Of a stretch of 52,267 bases of DNA, positions 25,905-34,114 are shown in pieces. The position numbers and the translations under genes are program-made. The notes beneath the pieces are model-generated. The model made no database searches and was not told the origin of the DNA. It was given only the letters and a program-made list of their open reading frames with translations. The DNA is from Chloroflexota bacterium (GTDB taxonomy: Bacteria > Chloroflexota > Dormibacteria > Dormibacterales > Dormibacteraceae). The DNA lies in the NCBI GenBank assembly GCA_005881275.1, contig VBEF01000038.1, positions 1 to 52,267 on the forward strand, read 5' to 3'. The stretch's first letter is position 1. Each line of letters begins with the position of its first letter.

Positions 25905-27021
25905 GGAAGACACGGCCGCCGACCATGGTGAGCCTGACACGCAGGTCGGCGGTGAGCACCACGAGGTCGGCCGGAGCTCCGGCTCGGATGCTGCCGCGGT
26001 CGAGGCCGAGGACGCGGGCGGGCGTGGCCGTCGCCATCTCGACCGCGCGACGCAGGCCGACCCCGGGCAGCCCGGCCATCAGGCGTACCAGCTGGTCCAT
26101 CGTGCCGACGCCGCCGGCGAGCGTCCCGTCAGCGAGCCTGGCGCTGGTCCCGTCGCTGAACGTCTCGCGGCCCGCGATGATGTAGCTCCCCGGCGGCGAC
26201 CCCGCGGCGGCCGTCTGATCGGTCGTGAGCGCGATGCGGTCCGAGCCGGCGGTCTTCACGGCCAGCGAGAGCATCGTCGGGTGGACATGCACGCCGTCGG
26301 CGATGAGCCCGAGCGTGACCCGGCCGTCCGCGAGCAGGGCTCCGGGCAATCCTGGTTCCCGATGGTGAAGCGGAGACATGGCGTTGAAGAGGTGCGTGCC
26401 GAAGCGGATGCCGGCGTCAAACCCGGCGTTCGCCTCGGCCAGCGTCGCGCCGGAATGGCCCGCGGACACGGTCACACCGGCGGAGGTCAGCCCTCGAATG
26501 GCTCCGAGCGCGCCCGGCAGCTCGGGCGCGAGCGTGACCACGGCGGGAGGCAGCTCCAGCAGCGCGCGGACTTTTTCGAGCTCGGGTAGGGCAAGACAGT
26601 CCGGATCGTGCGCGCCCCTGTAATTCGGGTTCAGGAAAGGACCTTCGATGTGGGCGCCAAGAACCGCCGCGCCGGCGGAATCCGCACCCTGGCATGCGTC
26701 GACGAAATCGATCGCCTCGGCAATGGGTCGAGAGATGAGCGTCGGCAGGAAGGCCGTGACGCCGGTCTTGGGGAGCTGTCGCGAGATTTCATCCATCGCC
26801 GTGCGGCCGGACGCGGCGTCACTGCCCGCAAACCCGTTCACCTGCAGATCGATGAAGCCGGGCACGATGATGTCGCCTGCTTCGATCGAAGAGTTCTCGG
26901 CCGCAGGTTCCACGACGCCCTCAGAGACGATGTCGATCATGTTGTCCACGACCAGGACCGTGGCAAGCGGAAGGTCGCGCTCCGGAGTCAGCACTCGCCC
27001 GCGAAGCAAGAACCGGCTCAT
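25897..27021 (-). CDS. nagA: N-acetylglucosamine-6-phosphate deacetylase-like amidohydrolase
   Basis: About 374 residues from the ATG at 27021 (an ATG 7 codons earlier would overlap the divergent kinase). NagA landmarks: IVPGFIDLQVNGFAGSD near residue 50, GAHIEGPFLNPNYRGAHDP near 122 (metal Glu), VSAGHSGATLAEA near 185 (His), GTHLFNAMSPLHHREPG near 205 (His and substrate Asn-Ala) and LTTDQTAAAG near 265 (catalytic Asp). Deacetylates an N-acetyl-amino-sugar 6-phosphate. The divergent ROK kinase 19 bp away would supply the phosphate. NagA function is probable, but a related acylated sugar is possible. Confidence 0.87.
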   Translation of the reverse strand: MSRFLLRGRVLTPERDLPLATVLVVDNMIDIVSEGVVEPAAENSSIEAGDIIVPGFIDLQVNGFAGSDAASGRTAMDEISRQLPKTGVTAFLPTLISRPIAEAIDFVDACQGADSAGAAVLGAHIEGPFLNPNYRGAHDPDCLALPELEKVRALLELPPAVVTLAPELPGALGAIRGLTSAGVTVSAGHSGATLAEANAGFDAGIRFGTHLFNAMSPLHHREPGLPGALLADGRVTLGLIADGVHVHPTMLSLAVKTAGSDRIALTTDQTAAAGSPPGSYIIAGRETFSDGTSARLADGTLAGGVGTMDQLVRLMAGLPGVGLRRAVEMATATPARVLGLDRGSIRAGAPADLVVLTADLRVRLTMVGGRVFRG

Positions 27022-27040
27022 CAGCGGCACTATAGGCGCC

Positions 27041-27940
27041 ATGTCTCATCACCTTGGCCTCGACGTGGGCGGGACGAATCTGAAGTGGGCGGTCGTCGAG
27101 CGCGACGGCGAATCGCGCCTGGTCAAGTCAGGCCGCCTGCCGACCGACACGCATGGAGGCGAAAAGAGCGTCGTCGGGCAGCTTCTCGATGTGGCGCGGG
27201 TTGTCACCGGCGCCGTCGAGGGCATCGAATCGGTCGGTATCGGGATGCCTGGTGTCCTCGACCCCGACGCGGGCGTGACCCGGTTCATTCCCAACATCCC
27301 CGGAAATTGGGACGGTGTGCAGGTGACAGACGAGATGGCGCGAGAGGTTGGGTCGAAGGTCCGCCTGATCAACGACGCGCGTGCCTTTGCGCTGGCGGAG
27401 CACGGCATGGGCGCGGGTCGCGGGGCGACCTCGATGCTGGGCATCACGCTCGGCACGGGGGTTGGCGGAGGCCTGATCCTCGGTGGGCATCTTCACCTGG
27501 GCCACAAAGGCACCGCCGGAGAGTTCGGCCACCAGACGATCGTTCCCGATGGGCCGCGATGCGGCTGCGGCAATCAGGGCTGCCTCGAGGTTTTTGCTCG
27601 AGCCGACGCCATCGCCGCCGCCTGCGGAAAGCCCGGCGTGGAGGAGGCGGCGGCGGCGGCGCTCGCGGGCGATCTTCGCGCGCGGCGAGGGTTCCAGGAG
27701 GCCGGCCGTTACCTGGGGATCGGCGCGAGCAACGTCGTGGTGCTTGTCGGGGTGGAGCGGATCGTGATCGGCGGCGGGGTCGCCAGCGCCGGGGAGTTGC
27801 TGCTCGAGCCCATGCGCCAGGAGATCCAGCGCCGGGTGCACGTCACTGACGTCGCTCGGATAAAGGTCGTGTGCGGTGAGCTGGGGATCTGGGCGGGCGC
27901 GATCGGCGCGGCGCTCCATGGCGCGGCGGAGGAGTTTTAG
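27041..27940 (+). CDS. ROK-family sugar kinase
   Basis: 299 residues. The phosphate-binding motif LDVGGTNLKWAVVE is at residues 5-18, a second phosphate loop GITLGTGVGGGLILGG at about 130, and the ROK zinc site GEFGHQ with CGCGNQGCLE near 155-178. These are typical of glucokinase/N-acetylmannosamine/N-acetylglucosamine kinases. It probably phosphorylates the sugar that the adjacent nagA-like enzyme deacetylates. No Shine-Dalgarno; TATAGG at 27031-27036 sits right before the ATG, so the mRNA may be leaderless. The frame extends upstream only as antisense to nagA. Confidence 0.9.
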   Translation: MSHHLGLDVGGTNLKWAVVERDGESRLVKSGRLPTDTHGGEKSVVGQLLDVARVVTGAVEGIESVGIGMPGVLDPDAGVTRFIPNIPGNWDGVQVTDEMAREVGSKVRLINDARAFALAEHGMGAGRGATSMLGITLGTGVGGGLILGGHLHLGHKGTAGEFGHQTIVPDGPRCGCGNQGCLEVFARADAIAAACGKPGVEEAAAAALAGDLRARRGFQEAGRYLGIGASNVVVLVGVERIVIGGGVASAGELLLEPMRQEIQRRVHVTDVARIKVVCGELGIWAGAIGAALHGAAEEF

Positions 27941-27953
27941 AATCGGTCGCCAC

Positions 27954-27981
27954 TTGCGTTTTGTCTAGATAGCTATACATT
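27954..27981 (+). promoter_or_regulatory. Promoter and candidate GntR operator
   Basis: The imperfect inverted repeat TGTCTAGATAGCTATACA (27962-27979; 7 of 9 half-site positions match) lies between the ROK kinase stop and the GntR start. It has the size and TAG/CTA core common in GntR/HutC operators. TTGCGT at 27954 and TATACA at 27974 could be -35 and -10, although the spacing is short (14 bp). The -10 ends 9 bases before the ATG at 27989. Overlap of operator and -10 suggests autorepression. Confidence 0.55.
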
Positions 27982-27988
27982 TACGGGA

Positions 27989-28747
27989 ATGGTTCTGGCG
28001 GAGCCGTCCCTCGAGGACGCTTACCGGCCGCGCTATCGCGAGATCGAGCATGCAATCCGGCAGCGCCTTTCCAGATTGAAGCCCGGCGCTGAGCTTCCTT
28101 CCGACGCGCAGCTGTGCGACGAGTTCGGCGTCAGTCGGATGACCGCGCGCCACGCCATGAACCGTCTGGCGCAGGAGGGTCTTGTTTCTCGCGTGCGAGG
28201 CCGGGGCACCTTCGTCGGCGAGCCTCCCACCCACCGCCGCGCCAACAGCCTGCTCAGCTTCTCGAACGAGATGCGCCGTCAGGGCAGGTCGCCGAGCTCG
28301 CGACTGCTCGGGCGGGCGCTGCGGCCGCCGAGCCGCGAAGAGGCTGCGCGGCTTCAGCTCAAGAGCGGCGAAAAGTTGCTGTCGCTGAAAAGGATCCGCC
28401 TGGCGGATGGCCATCCGATCGCGCTGGAGTCGACCCGGCTTCACGGACGAACGGCGGCGGCGGTCCTCGCCGCCAACCTGCAGGTTGAATCGCTTCACGC
28501 GGTTCTGGTGCGTGCCGGCTGCCTGCCGACGAAAGGTCGCGCCACAATCACAGCCGAACCGGCCACGGCCGACGACGCCCGCTGGTTGGAGATGCGCAAG
28601 GGCGATCCGATGCTCGTCGAGCGCCGCGTCATCCTCGACCAGCGGGGACGGCCCCTCGAGTTCACCGAGTCGCGCTATCCCGCCGACCGCTACGCCCTTG
28701 ACGTCGACTTCGTCGTCGAGGATCCCGGACATTTGAGGAGGGCTTGA
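27989..28747 (+). CDS. GntR-family (HutC/UTRA) transcriptional regulator
   Basis: 252 residues. The winged helix-turn-helix occupies about residues 12-78 (LPSDAQLCDEFGVSRMTARHAMNRL, then GRGTFV). The UTRA ligand domain follows from about 95 to 245 (LLSLKRIRLADGHPIALEST, ending FTESRYPADRYALDVDF). UTRA regulators of this type (DasR, NagR, YvoA) bind sugar phosphates such as GlcN6P, which fits the adjoining nagA-like and ROK genes. It likely represses both arms of the sugar locus. No Shine-Dalgarno is visible before the ATG, so translation may be leaderless. The deoC ATG overlaps its stop. Confidence 0.9.
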   Translation: MVLAEPSLEDAYRPRYREIEHAIRQRLSRLKPGAELPSDAQLCDEFGVSRMTARHAMNRLAQEGLVSRVRGRGTFVGEPPTHRRANSLLSFSNEMRRQGRSPSSRLLGRALRPPSREEAARLQLKSGEKLLSLKRIRLADGHPIALESTRLHGRTAAAVLAANLQVESLHAVLVRAGCLPTKGRATITAEPATADDARWLEMRKGDPMLVERRVILDQRGRPLEFTESRYPADRYALDVDFVVEDPGHLRRA

Positions 28748-29508
28748 TGAACTCGTTTTTCGACCGTCTCAGCTACACCGATGTCGCCAAGGCGATCGAT
28801 CATTCCCTGTTGAAGCCTGAGCTGGACGACGCGTCGATCGAGGCCGGATGCAAGCTGGCAGCTCGCTACGACGTCGCCTCGGTTTGCGTGCGACCGCGCG
28901 ACGTCGAGCGCGCCCGCGATCTCTTGTCGGGGAGCAGCGTCGCCGTCGGCACGGTGATCGGATTTCCTCACGGCAGCTCGCGGACCGAGACCAAGGTTTT
29001 CGAGTCGCGCCTTGCGCTCCAGAACGGCGCGCGTGAGCTGGACATGGTGATCGACATCGGCGCGCTCATCTCGGGCAACGATGTCTACGTTCAGAAGCAG
29101 ATCGCCGCGGTGGTCGAGGTCGCGCACGCCGAGGGCGCGCTGGTCAAGGTGATCCTCGAGAACGCGTACCTGACAGAGGACCAGAAGGTGCGCGGCTGTC
29201 ACCTGGTGGAGGCGGCGGGTGCCGACTTCGTGAAGACGTCGACGGGGTTCGCGCCGACCGGGGCGACCATCGAGGACTTGAAGCTCATGCGACGGTCGGT
29301 GTCGCCGCGGATCGGCGTCAAGGCGGCCCACGGCATCAGGACGCTCGACGCGCTGGTCGAGGTGCTTCAGATCGGCGTGACCCGCGTCGGGGCGACCCAG
29401 ACCGCGGCGATGCTCGATGAGTTCACGGCGCGGAAGGCGAACAACGCCCCGGCGGAAAGCCCCTCCGGCGCCTTCGGCGCCACCTCCCCACTGCGTGGGG
29501 AGGAGTGA
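28747..29508 (+). CDS. deoC: Deoxyribose-phosphate aldolase (DeoC-like)
   Basis: 253 residues; Shine-Dalgarno GAGGAGGG and ATG overlapping the GntR stop. Class I aldolase barrel with the Schiff-base lysine K163 in FVKTSTGFAP, the proton-relay residues D99 (ELDMVIDIG) and K192 (GVKAAHGIR), and KVILE near 134. Cleaves 2-deoxyribose 5-phosphate or a related sugar phosphate. In this locus it probably performs the final aldol cleavage. About the last 20 residues (from roughly residue 234, PAESPSGAF onward) are encoded by the double-hairpin repeat at 29467-29505, so this tail is not part of the conserved enzyme. Confidence 0.88.
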   Translation: MNSFFDRLSYTDVAKAIDHSLLKPELDDASIEAGCKLAARYDVASVCVRPRDVERARDLLSGSSVAVGTVIGFPHGSSRTETKVFESRLALQNGARELDMVIDIGALISGNDVYVQKQIAAVVEVAHAEGALVKVILENAYLTEDQKVRGCHLVEAAGADFVKTSTGFAPTGATIEDLKLMRRSVSPRIGVKAAHGIRTLDALVEVLQIGVTRVGATQTAAMLDEFTARKANNAPAESPSGAFGATSPLRGEE

Positions 29509-29540
29509 TGAATCGGCGCCACCTCCCCACTGCGTGGGGA
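29467..29540. repeat. Double-hairpin repeat, copy 3, with a partial tandem duplicate
   Basis: Copy 3 (29467-29505) has GGCGCC-TTC-GGCGCC and the perfect 9-bp stem CCTCCCCAC-TGC-GTGGGGAGG. A second unit (29515-29540) repeats GGCGCC plus the second hairpin and the following GTGATGAATC. This makes a tandem direct repeat of about 37-40 bases. The first unit lies inside the end of deoC; the second provides the bases just upstream of the next start codon at 29549. Confidence 0.8.
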
Positions 29541-29548
29541 CGATAGTG

Positions 29549-30616
29549 ATGAATCACCGGGTCGTGCATATCGGCATGCTGGGTTCGGGCTTCGTCGCCG
29601 ATTTCTACATGGACGGCATGCGTGACGTCCCCGGCGCCGAGGTGGTGGCCAACTATTCGCGCTCCGAGGAGAGAGCGAACGAATTCGGCCGTCGATATGG
29701 TGTGCCGCGGCAGTACACGACCATGGAGGAGCTCTGCGCAGACCGAGACGTCGAGCTCGTGGTGATCGGGCTGCCCAACCACCTCCACCTCCCCGCTGTT
29801 CGCGTCGCGGCCGCGGCGCGCAAGGCGATCGTCTGCACGAAACCGCTGGCGCGCAACGGACAGGAGGCCGCGGAGATGGTCAAGCTCGTGCGCGAGGCAG
29901 GCGTGATGCATGGCTACGCCGAGACCGAGGTGTTTTCGCCCGACGTGATGCGAGCACGGCAGATGATCGAGAGCGGAGCGATTGGCAAGGTGCTGACCGT
30001 TCGCGCGCGCGAGGCGCACTCGGGTCCGCACGCGCCGCATTTCTGGGACGCCGAGACCGCCGGTGGCGGGGCGCTGCTCGACATGGGGTGTCACACGGTC
30101 GAGGCGGCGCGCTACTTCTTCGGTAAGGAAAACCGGATCAAAGACGTGTTCGCGTGGGGCGCCACGATGGTGCACAAGGAGCGGACCACCGGCGAGGACA
30201 ACGCCGTCCTTCTCCTTCGCCTCGAAGACGGCCGGACCTCGCTGACCGAAGCATCCTGGACCGCAAAAGGCGGGATGGAGCTGCGCAACGAGGTGTACGG
30301 CACGATGGGCCGCATCGTCACCGACACGAGCTCCACTCGGATTCGGGCTTTCATCCAGCAGCCGGCCGGCTACCTGATGGAGAAGGCGGACGCCGACGTC
30401 GGTTGGGTGTTTCCGATCCCGGACGAAGCGCGGGTCTATGGGTATCACGAAGAGATGCGCCACTTCGTCGACTGCTTCGTCAAAGGGGAGCAGCCGCGTG
30501 AGGACTTCGTCGACGGTTACATCGTGAACTCGGTGCTCGATGCGGCTTACAAGTCGATGAAGAGCGGGCACTGGGAGCCGGTCGACATAGATTCCAAGGT
30601 CGCTGACCGTGCCTGA
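29549..30616 (+). CDS. Gfo/Idh/MocA family oxidoreductase
   Basis: 355 residues from the ATG at 29549; a preceding in-frame GTG is possible. The Rossmann motif GMLGSGFVADFY is at residues 8-19, and DMGCHTVEAARYFFG near 177 is the substrate-domain signature. The catalytic motif reads CTKPLAR near 98 rather than the usual EKP: the Lys is kept but the Glu is Thr. NAD(P)-dependent sugar oxidation or epimerisation in the second sugar locus. The SIS-domain gene overlaps its end by 8 bases. GGGGA from the repeat element is the only Shine-Dalgarno candidate. Confidence 0.86.
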   Translation: MNHRVVHIGMLGSGFVADFYMDGMRDVPGAEVVANYSRSEERANEFGRRYGVPRQYTTMEELCADRDVELVVIGLPNHLHLPAVRVAAAARKAIVCTKPLARNGQEAAEMVKLVREAGVMHGYAETEVFSPDVMRARQMIESGAIGKVLTVRAREAHSGPHAPHFWDAETAGGGALLDMGCHTVEAARYFFGKENRIKDVFAWGATMVHKERTTGEDNAVLLLRLEDGRTSLTEASWTAKGGMELRNEVYGTMGRIVTDTSSTRIRAFIQQPAGYLMEKADADVGWVFPIPDEARVYGYHEEMRHFVDCFVKGEQPREDFVDGYIVNSVLDAAYKSMKSGHWEPVDIDSKVADRA

Positions 30617-31379
30617 AGGCTGGATCGAGGCGGGAATCGCCGTCCTGGAAAAGATCCGCGAAACGCAGGGCGACGCCATCGAGCGGGCGAGCGAGGTCTG
30701 CGCCGAGGCGATCGGCGCGGGTGGCTTCGTCCACCTTTTCGGAACCGGCCACTCGCGCATCCCGGTGGAGGAGATGTTTCCGCGTTATGGCTCCTATCCG
30801 GGCTTCCACCCCATCGTCGAGCTGTCGATGACCTTCCACACCCAGGTCGTCGGGGCCAACGGCCAGCGCCAGGCGATGTTCATCGAGCGCGTGCCCGGTC
30901 TGGCCGAAGTCATCCTGGGCAACTTCAACTTCGCGCCGAAGGACGCGGTGATGGTGTTCTCGGCGAGCGGCCTGGGCGCGGTGGTCGTGGAGTTCGCGCG
31001 GGGCGCCCGGAAAAGGGGCCTCCCGGTGATCGCGGTCACTTCGATCGCGCAGTCGAAGGCGGGCGAGGTCGAGCCAGAGGTCGGCGCCCGCCTGATGGAC
31101 GAAGCGGATATCGTGATCGACCTCTGCACTCCGGTCGGAGACGCGCTCTGCCGGCTCGACGGTTTGCCCGAGACCCCGGTCGGGCCCGGCTCGACACTGG
31201 CGTCGGTCGCGATCGCCGATGCGATCAAGGTGCGAACCGCCGAGCTCCTGCTCGCGAGAGGCCAGCTGCCGCCGGTGATCACGAGCGTCGCCGAGGTGGG
31301 ACGCCGGCGTTCCGATGAGCTGTTCGAGGCGGCTTACCGGGAGCACGCGCGGCGCGCGGCCCACAGCCTCGCTACTTGA
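30609..31379 (+). CDS. SIS-domain sugar isomerase-like protein
   Basis: 256 residues, GTG start overlapping the previous stop. A single SIS domain (SIS_2 type) with VHLFGTGHSRIPVEEM near residue 41 (phosphosugar-binding Ser/His), VMVFSASGLGAVVVEFARGARKRG near 115 (Ser-x-Ser-Gly) and VIAVTSI. It binds a phosphosugar and may isomerise it, for example an amino-sugar or keto-sugar phosphate. It links the ROK kinase/deacetylase products to DeoC. C-terminal residues 190-256 are helical. Confidence 0.84.
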   Translation: MPEGWIEAGIAVLEKIRETQGDAIERASEVCAEAIGAGGFVHLFGTGHSRIPVEEMFPRYGSYPGFHPIVELSMTFHTQVVGANGQRQAMFIERVPGLAEVILGNFNFAPKDAVMVFSASGLGAVVVEFARGARKRGLPVIAVTSIAQSKAGEVEPEVGARLMDEADIVIDLCTPVGDALCRLDGLPETPVGPGSTLASVAIADAIKVRTAELLLARGQLPPVITSVAEVGRRRSDELFEAAYREHARRAAHSLAT

Positions 31380-31449
31380 CAGGAGGTGGACACTGGAGCA
31401 TCTGGGGAGGCAAGGAAGTGGTCAAGGCCCGTTCGGGCCGCATTCAATC

Positions 31450-31460
31450 AGGAGGTGATC
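31450..31460 (+). promoter_or_regulatory. Full-length Shine-Dalgarno before the binding-protein gene
   Basis: AGGAGGTGATC matches the 3' end of 16S rRNA over all 11 bases and ends 4 bases before the GTG at 31465, setting that start. A GGCCC-GTTC-GGGCC hairpin (31426-31439) lies just upstream. This strong signal contrasts with the neighbouring genes, which have weak or no Shine-Dalgarno, and suggests high expression of the binding protein. Confidence 0.75.
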
Positions 31461-31464
31461 GTCT

Positions 31465-32535
31465 GTGACGCATCGTGAACGGCCCCTGACGGCCGGGCGT
31501 TTGGTGGCGGCATTAATGGTGGCCGCGTTCGCCCTGGTCGCATGTGGAGGAACGTCGAGTGGCGGTGGCACCGCCACCAAATACGTGGTCGGCGTATCCA
31601 ACACGCTCACCGGCAACGGCTGGCGCGAGGAGATGATCTGCTCGATCAAGGCCCAGGCCAAGGCATCGGGCGTGGTTTCCAAGGTGATCGTCGCCAACCG
31701 GACCACCGACGCCGCGGGTCAGATCGCCGACATCCGGAACCTGATCTCGTCCGGCGCCAACGTGATCGTGATCAACCCGTCGGACCGCGACGCGCTGAAC
31801 TCGGTGATCAAGCAGGCGACCGACAAGGGAATCGTCGTCGTCGCCGTCGACCAGGCAGTGTCTGAGCCCTCTGCCTACGTGATCAGCAATGACCAGGTCG
31901 CCTACGGGAAGCTCGGCGCCGACTGGCTCGCCAAGAAGCTCGGCGGGAAGGGCAGCATCATCGAGATGCGCGGCATCAACGGCGTCCCGGCGGACACAGA
32001 CCGGCACCAGGGCCTGACCGCGGCGCTGGCCAACTACCCCAACATCAAGGTCGTCAAGGAGACCTTCACCAACTGGTCGCTCGACCCCGCCGCCCAGCAG
32101 ATGAAGGACATCTTCAGCTCGGGCATCAAGTTCGACGGCGTGTGGACATCGGGCATCGACGCCACTGTTGTCGACCAGTTCCAGTCTTCCAACAAGCCCT
32201 TCGTCCCGATCGTGGGCGCTGACAACAACAAGTTCGTGAAGCAACTGGCAACCCTGAAGGACAAGGGCCTTTCCGGGGCCGCGGTGACCAACCCGCCCCC
32301 AGTCGGCGGCGCCGGCCTTGCTGTGGGTCTGGCCGCGCTGCAGAAGACCCACTCGTACGAACACGTGATTCACCTCACGCCTCAGGTGTGGGACAACACG
32401 ACGGCCGACGGCACGACCCAGCTTTCGAAGACCTTCGACGATAGCCTCGACCCGTACTACAGCGTCGCCTTTGACGTCAAGCCGTACACGACCTACACCA
32501 AGCAGGACCTGATCTCCTGCCAGGGTCCGAGCTAA
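31465..32535 (+). CDS. Ribose-type ABC transporter substrate-binding lipoprotein
   Basis: 356 residues. A signal peptide with lipobox LVACGG (C27) gives a lipid-anchored extracellular protein. The mature part is a periplasmic-binding-protein-like type I fold as in RbsB: YVVGVSNTLTGNGWREEM, DAAGQIADIRNLISSGANVIVINPSD, VVVAVDQAV and GVWTSGIDATVV. It captures the sugar imported by the CUT2-type ABC system encoded downstream (32588-36065). A 12-bp hairpin separates it from the ATPase gene, an arrangement that normally keeps binding-protein levels above the other subunits. Confidence 0.93.
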   Translation: MTHRERPLTAGRLVAALMVAAFALVACGGTSSGGGTATKYVVGVSNTLTGNGWREEMICSIKAQAKASGVVSKVIVANRTTDAAGQIADIRNLISSGANVIVINPSDRDALNSVIKQATDKGIVVVAVDQAVSEPSAYVISNDQVAYGKLGADWLAKKLGGKGSIIEMRGINGVPADTDRHQGLTAALANYPNIKVVKETFTNWSLDPAAQQMKDIFSSGIKFDGVWTSGIDATVVDQFQSSNKPFVPIVGADNNKFVKQLATLKDKGLSGAAVTNPPPVGGAGLAVGLAALQKTHSYEHVIHLTPQVWDNTTADGTTQLSKTFDDSLDPYYSVAFDVKPYTTYTKQDLISCQGPS

Positions 32536-32548
32536 TCTGCATCGCGAC

Positions 32549-32575
32549 GGGGCGTGGGCAAAATGCCCACGCCCC
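32549..32575 (+). terminator. Perfect 12-bp intergenic hairpin (attenuator or mRNA stabiliser)
   Basis: GGGGCGTGGGCA-AAA-TGCCCACGCCCC forms a perfect 12-bp stem with a 3-base loop, 13 bases after the binding-protein stop and 12 bases before the ATPase ATG. There is no U run, so it is more likely a partial terminator or an RNase-blocking 3' end than a classical intrinsic terminator. Confidence 0.7.
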
Positions 32576-32587
32576 ACACTTCCGCAT

Positions 32588-34114
32588 ATGGCAGCGGTTC
32601 GTAACGACACTCCAGTAGCCGACTCGCGCCCTGTGCTCGAGGCGAGCGGGCTCGCCAAGAATTTCGGACCCGTCGTCGCGTTGCGTTCCGCCGACCTGCG
32701 TGTGCGCGGTGGCGAGATCCACGCCCTGATGGGAGCAAACGGCGCGGGCAAGAGCACGCTCGTGAAGATCCTCACGGGCGCGCTGACGGCGGACGGTGGA
32801 GCGATCTCCCTCGGCGGGCGTCCTCGGTCGTTTCGGTCGACGTCCGAGGCGCGCAAGGCCGGGCTCATCTGCGTCTACCAGGATCCCTCGCTTCTGCCCG
32901 ACCTCACGGTGCTGCAGAACCTCAAGCTGATGGCCACGCCTATCTCGCGGTTCCGGCATTACCTGGCCGAGCTCGGACTCGATGGGTTCGACCTGCAGAC
33001 GATGCCGCGCGAGCTGCCTCGACCCACCCTGAGCTTGCTGGACCTCGCCCGCGCGCTGGCGATCGAGCCGCAGCTGCTGCTCCTCGATGAGATCACCGCG
33101 TCCCTCCCCGCGGACCTGACCGTCCGCGTCTTCAACGTCGCGCGGCAGTTGCGCGCCGAGGGCCGTTCGGTCATCTTCATCTCGCACCGGCTGGCTGAAG
33201 TGGCGGCGCTATGCGACCGCGCCACCGTGCTGCGGGATGGCAGGACCGTGGGCGTGGTCGAGCCGGCGCAAGGCGGCGAGGAGCGCATCGTCAAGCTCAT
33301 GCTCGGACCGGTCGCGGATGAGGTCGCCGCCGAGGCCGCCTCACCGAGCGCGCCCGCGACCGGGGGTGTCGCCGTTGAGGTTCGCAACCTGAAGGCGGGC
33401 ACGCTGAACGGCGTGTCGTTCACGCTTCGCTTCGGCGAGGTGCTCGGCGTCGCAGCGCTGGAAGGACAGGGCCAGGAGGAGCTGTTCGACTGCCTGGCCG
33501 GAGTGCGCAGACCCGAGTCCGGCCAGATCGTGGTCGGCGACAAGGGGAGCTCGTTCCGGCACCCGGCGGATGCCATCCGCGCCGGCCTGGTGCTGATCCC
33601 CGCCGACAGGCTGCAAGCGCTCCTCCGCCAGCGACCGGTGCGCGAGAACATCGCGCTCCCCCTGGTCAGTCGAATCTCGCGGTGGGGCCCGATCAATCTG
33701 CGGCGCGAGAAACGCAGCGTCGAGAAAGCGGTCAAGCGCCTGCAGATCGACACTCGCGTGCAGTCGGAGGTTCGCCGCCTGTCGGGCGGCAACCAGCAGA
33801 AGGTCGGCATCGCCCGCTGGCTGGTCGGCGGCTTCAAAACCCTGTTGTGCTTCGACCCCACGCGTGGGATCGACATCGGGACCAAGCGCCAGATCTACGG
33901 GCTCATCAAAGAGCTCGCCGCGAACGGTTCCGCCGTGCTGCTGTTCACGTCCGAGCTACCTGAGATCCAGCTCGCGTGCAGCCGCGTCATCGTGCTTTTC
34001 GGCGGCGCGCTGGTCGACGAGATGCCGGCGGCCGAGGCGGACGAGAAAGCATTGCTGCGGGCCGCGCACGGCTTGCCCTCCGAGGCCGATCCGGATGCTC
34101 AGGAAGGAGCGTAG
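32588..34114 (+). CDS. Sugar ABC transporter ATP-binding protein (RbsA/MglA type, two ABC domains)
   Basis: 508 residues. The first ABC domain has a good Walker A (GANGAGKS, residues 49-56) and Walker B (LLLLDEIT near 160). Its signature loop is degenerate: LPRPTLSLLDLARAL stands where LSxGQ is expected. The second domain has no proper Walker A (LEGQGQEEL), as is usual for RbsA-type proteins, but keeps LSGGNQQKVGIARWL and FDPTRGID. It powers the two permeases encoded next. The ATG at 32588 lacks a Shine-Dalgarno and follows the hairpin closely. Cytoplasmic face of the membrane. Confidence 0.92.
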   Translation: MAAVRNDTPVADSRPVLEASGLAKNFGPVVALRSADLRVRGGEIHALMGANGAGKSTLVKILTGALTADGGAISLGGRPRSFRSTSEARKAGLICVYQDPSLLPDLTVLQNLKLMATPISRFRHYLAELGLDGFDLQTMPRELPRPTLSLLDLARALAIEPQLLLLDEITASLPADLTVRVFNVARQLRAEGRSVIFISHRLAEVAALCDRATVLRDGRTVGVVEPAQGGEERIVKLMLGPVADEVAAEAASPSAPATGGVAVEVRNLKAGTLNGVSFTLRFGEVLGVAALEGQGQEELFDCLAGVRRPESGQIVVGDKGSSFRHPADAIRAGLVLIPADRLQALLRQRPVRENIALPLVSRISRWGPINLRREKRSVEKAVKRLQIDTRVQSEVRRLSGGNQQKVGIARWLVGGFKTLLCFDPTRGIDIGTKRQIYGLIKELAANGSAVLLFTSELPEIQLACSRVIVLFGGALVDEMPAAEADEKALLRAAHGLPSEADPDAQEGA

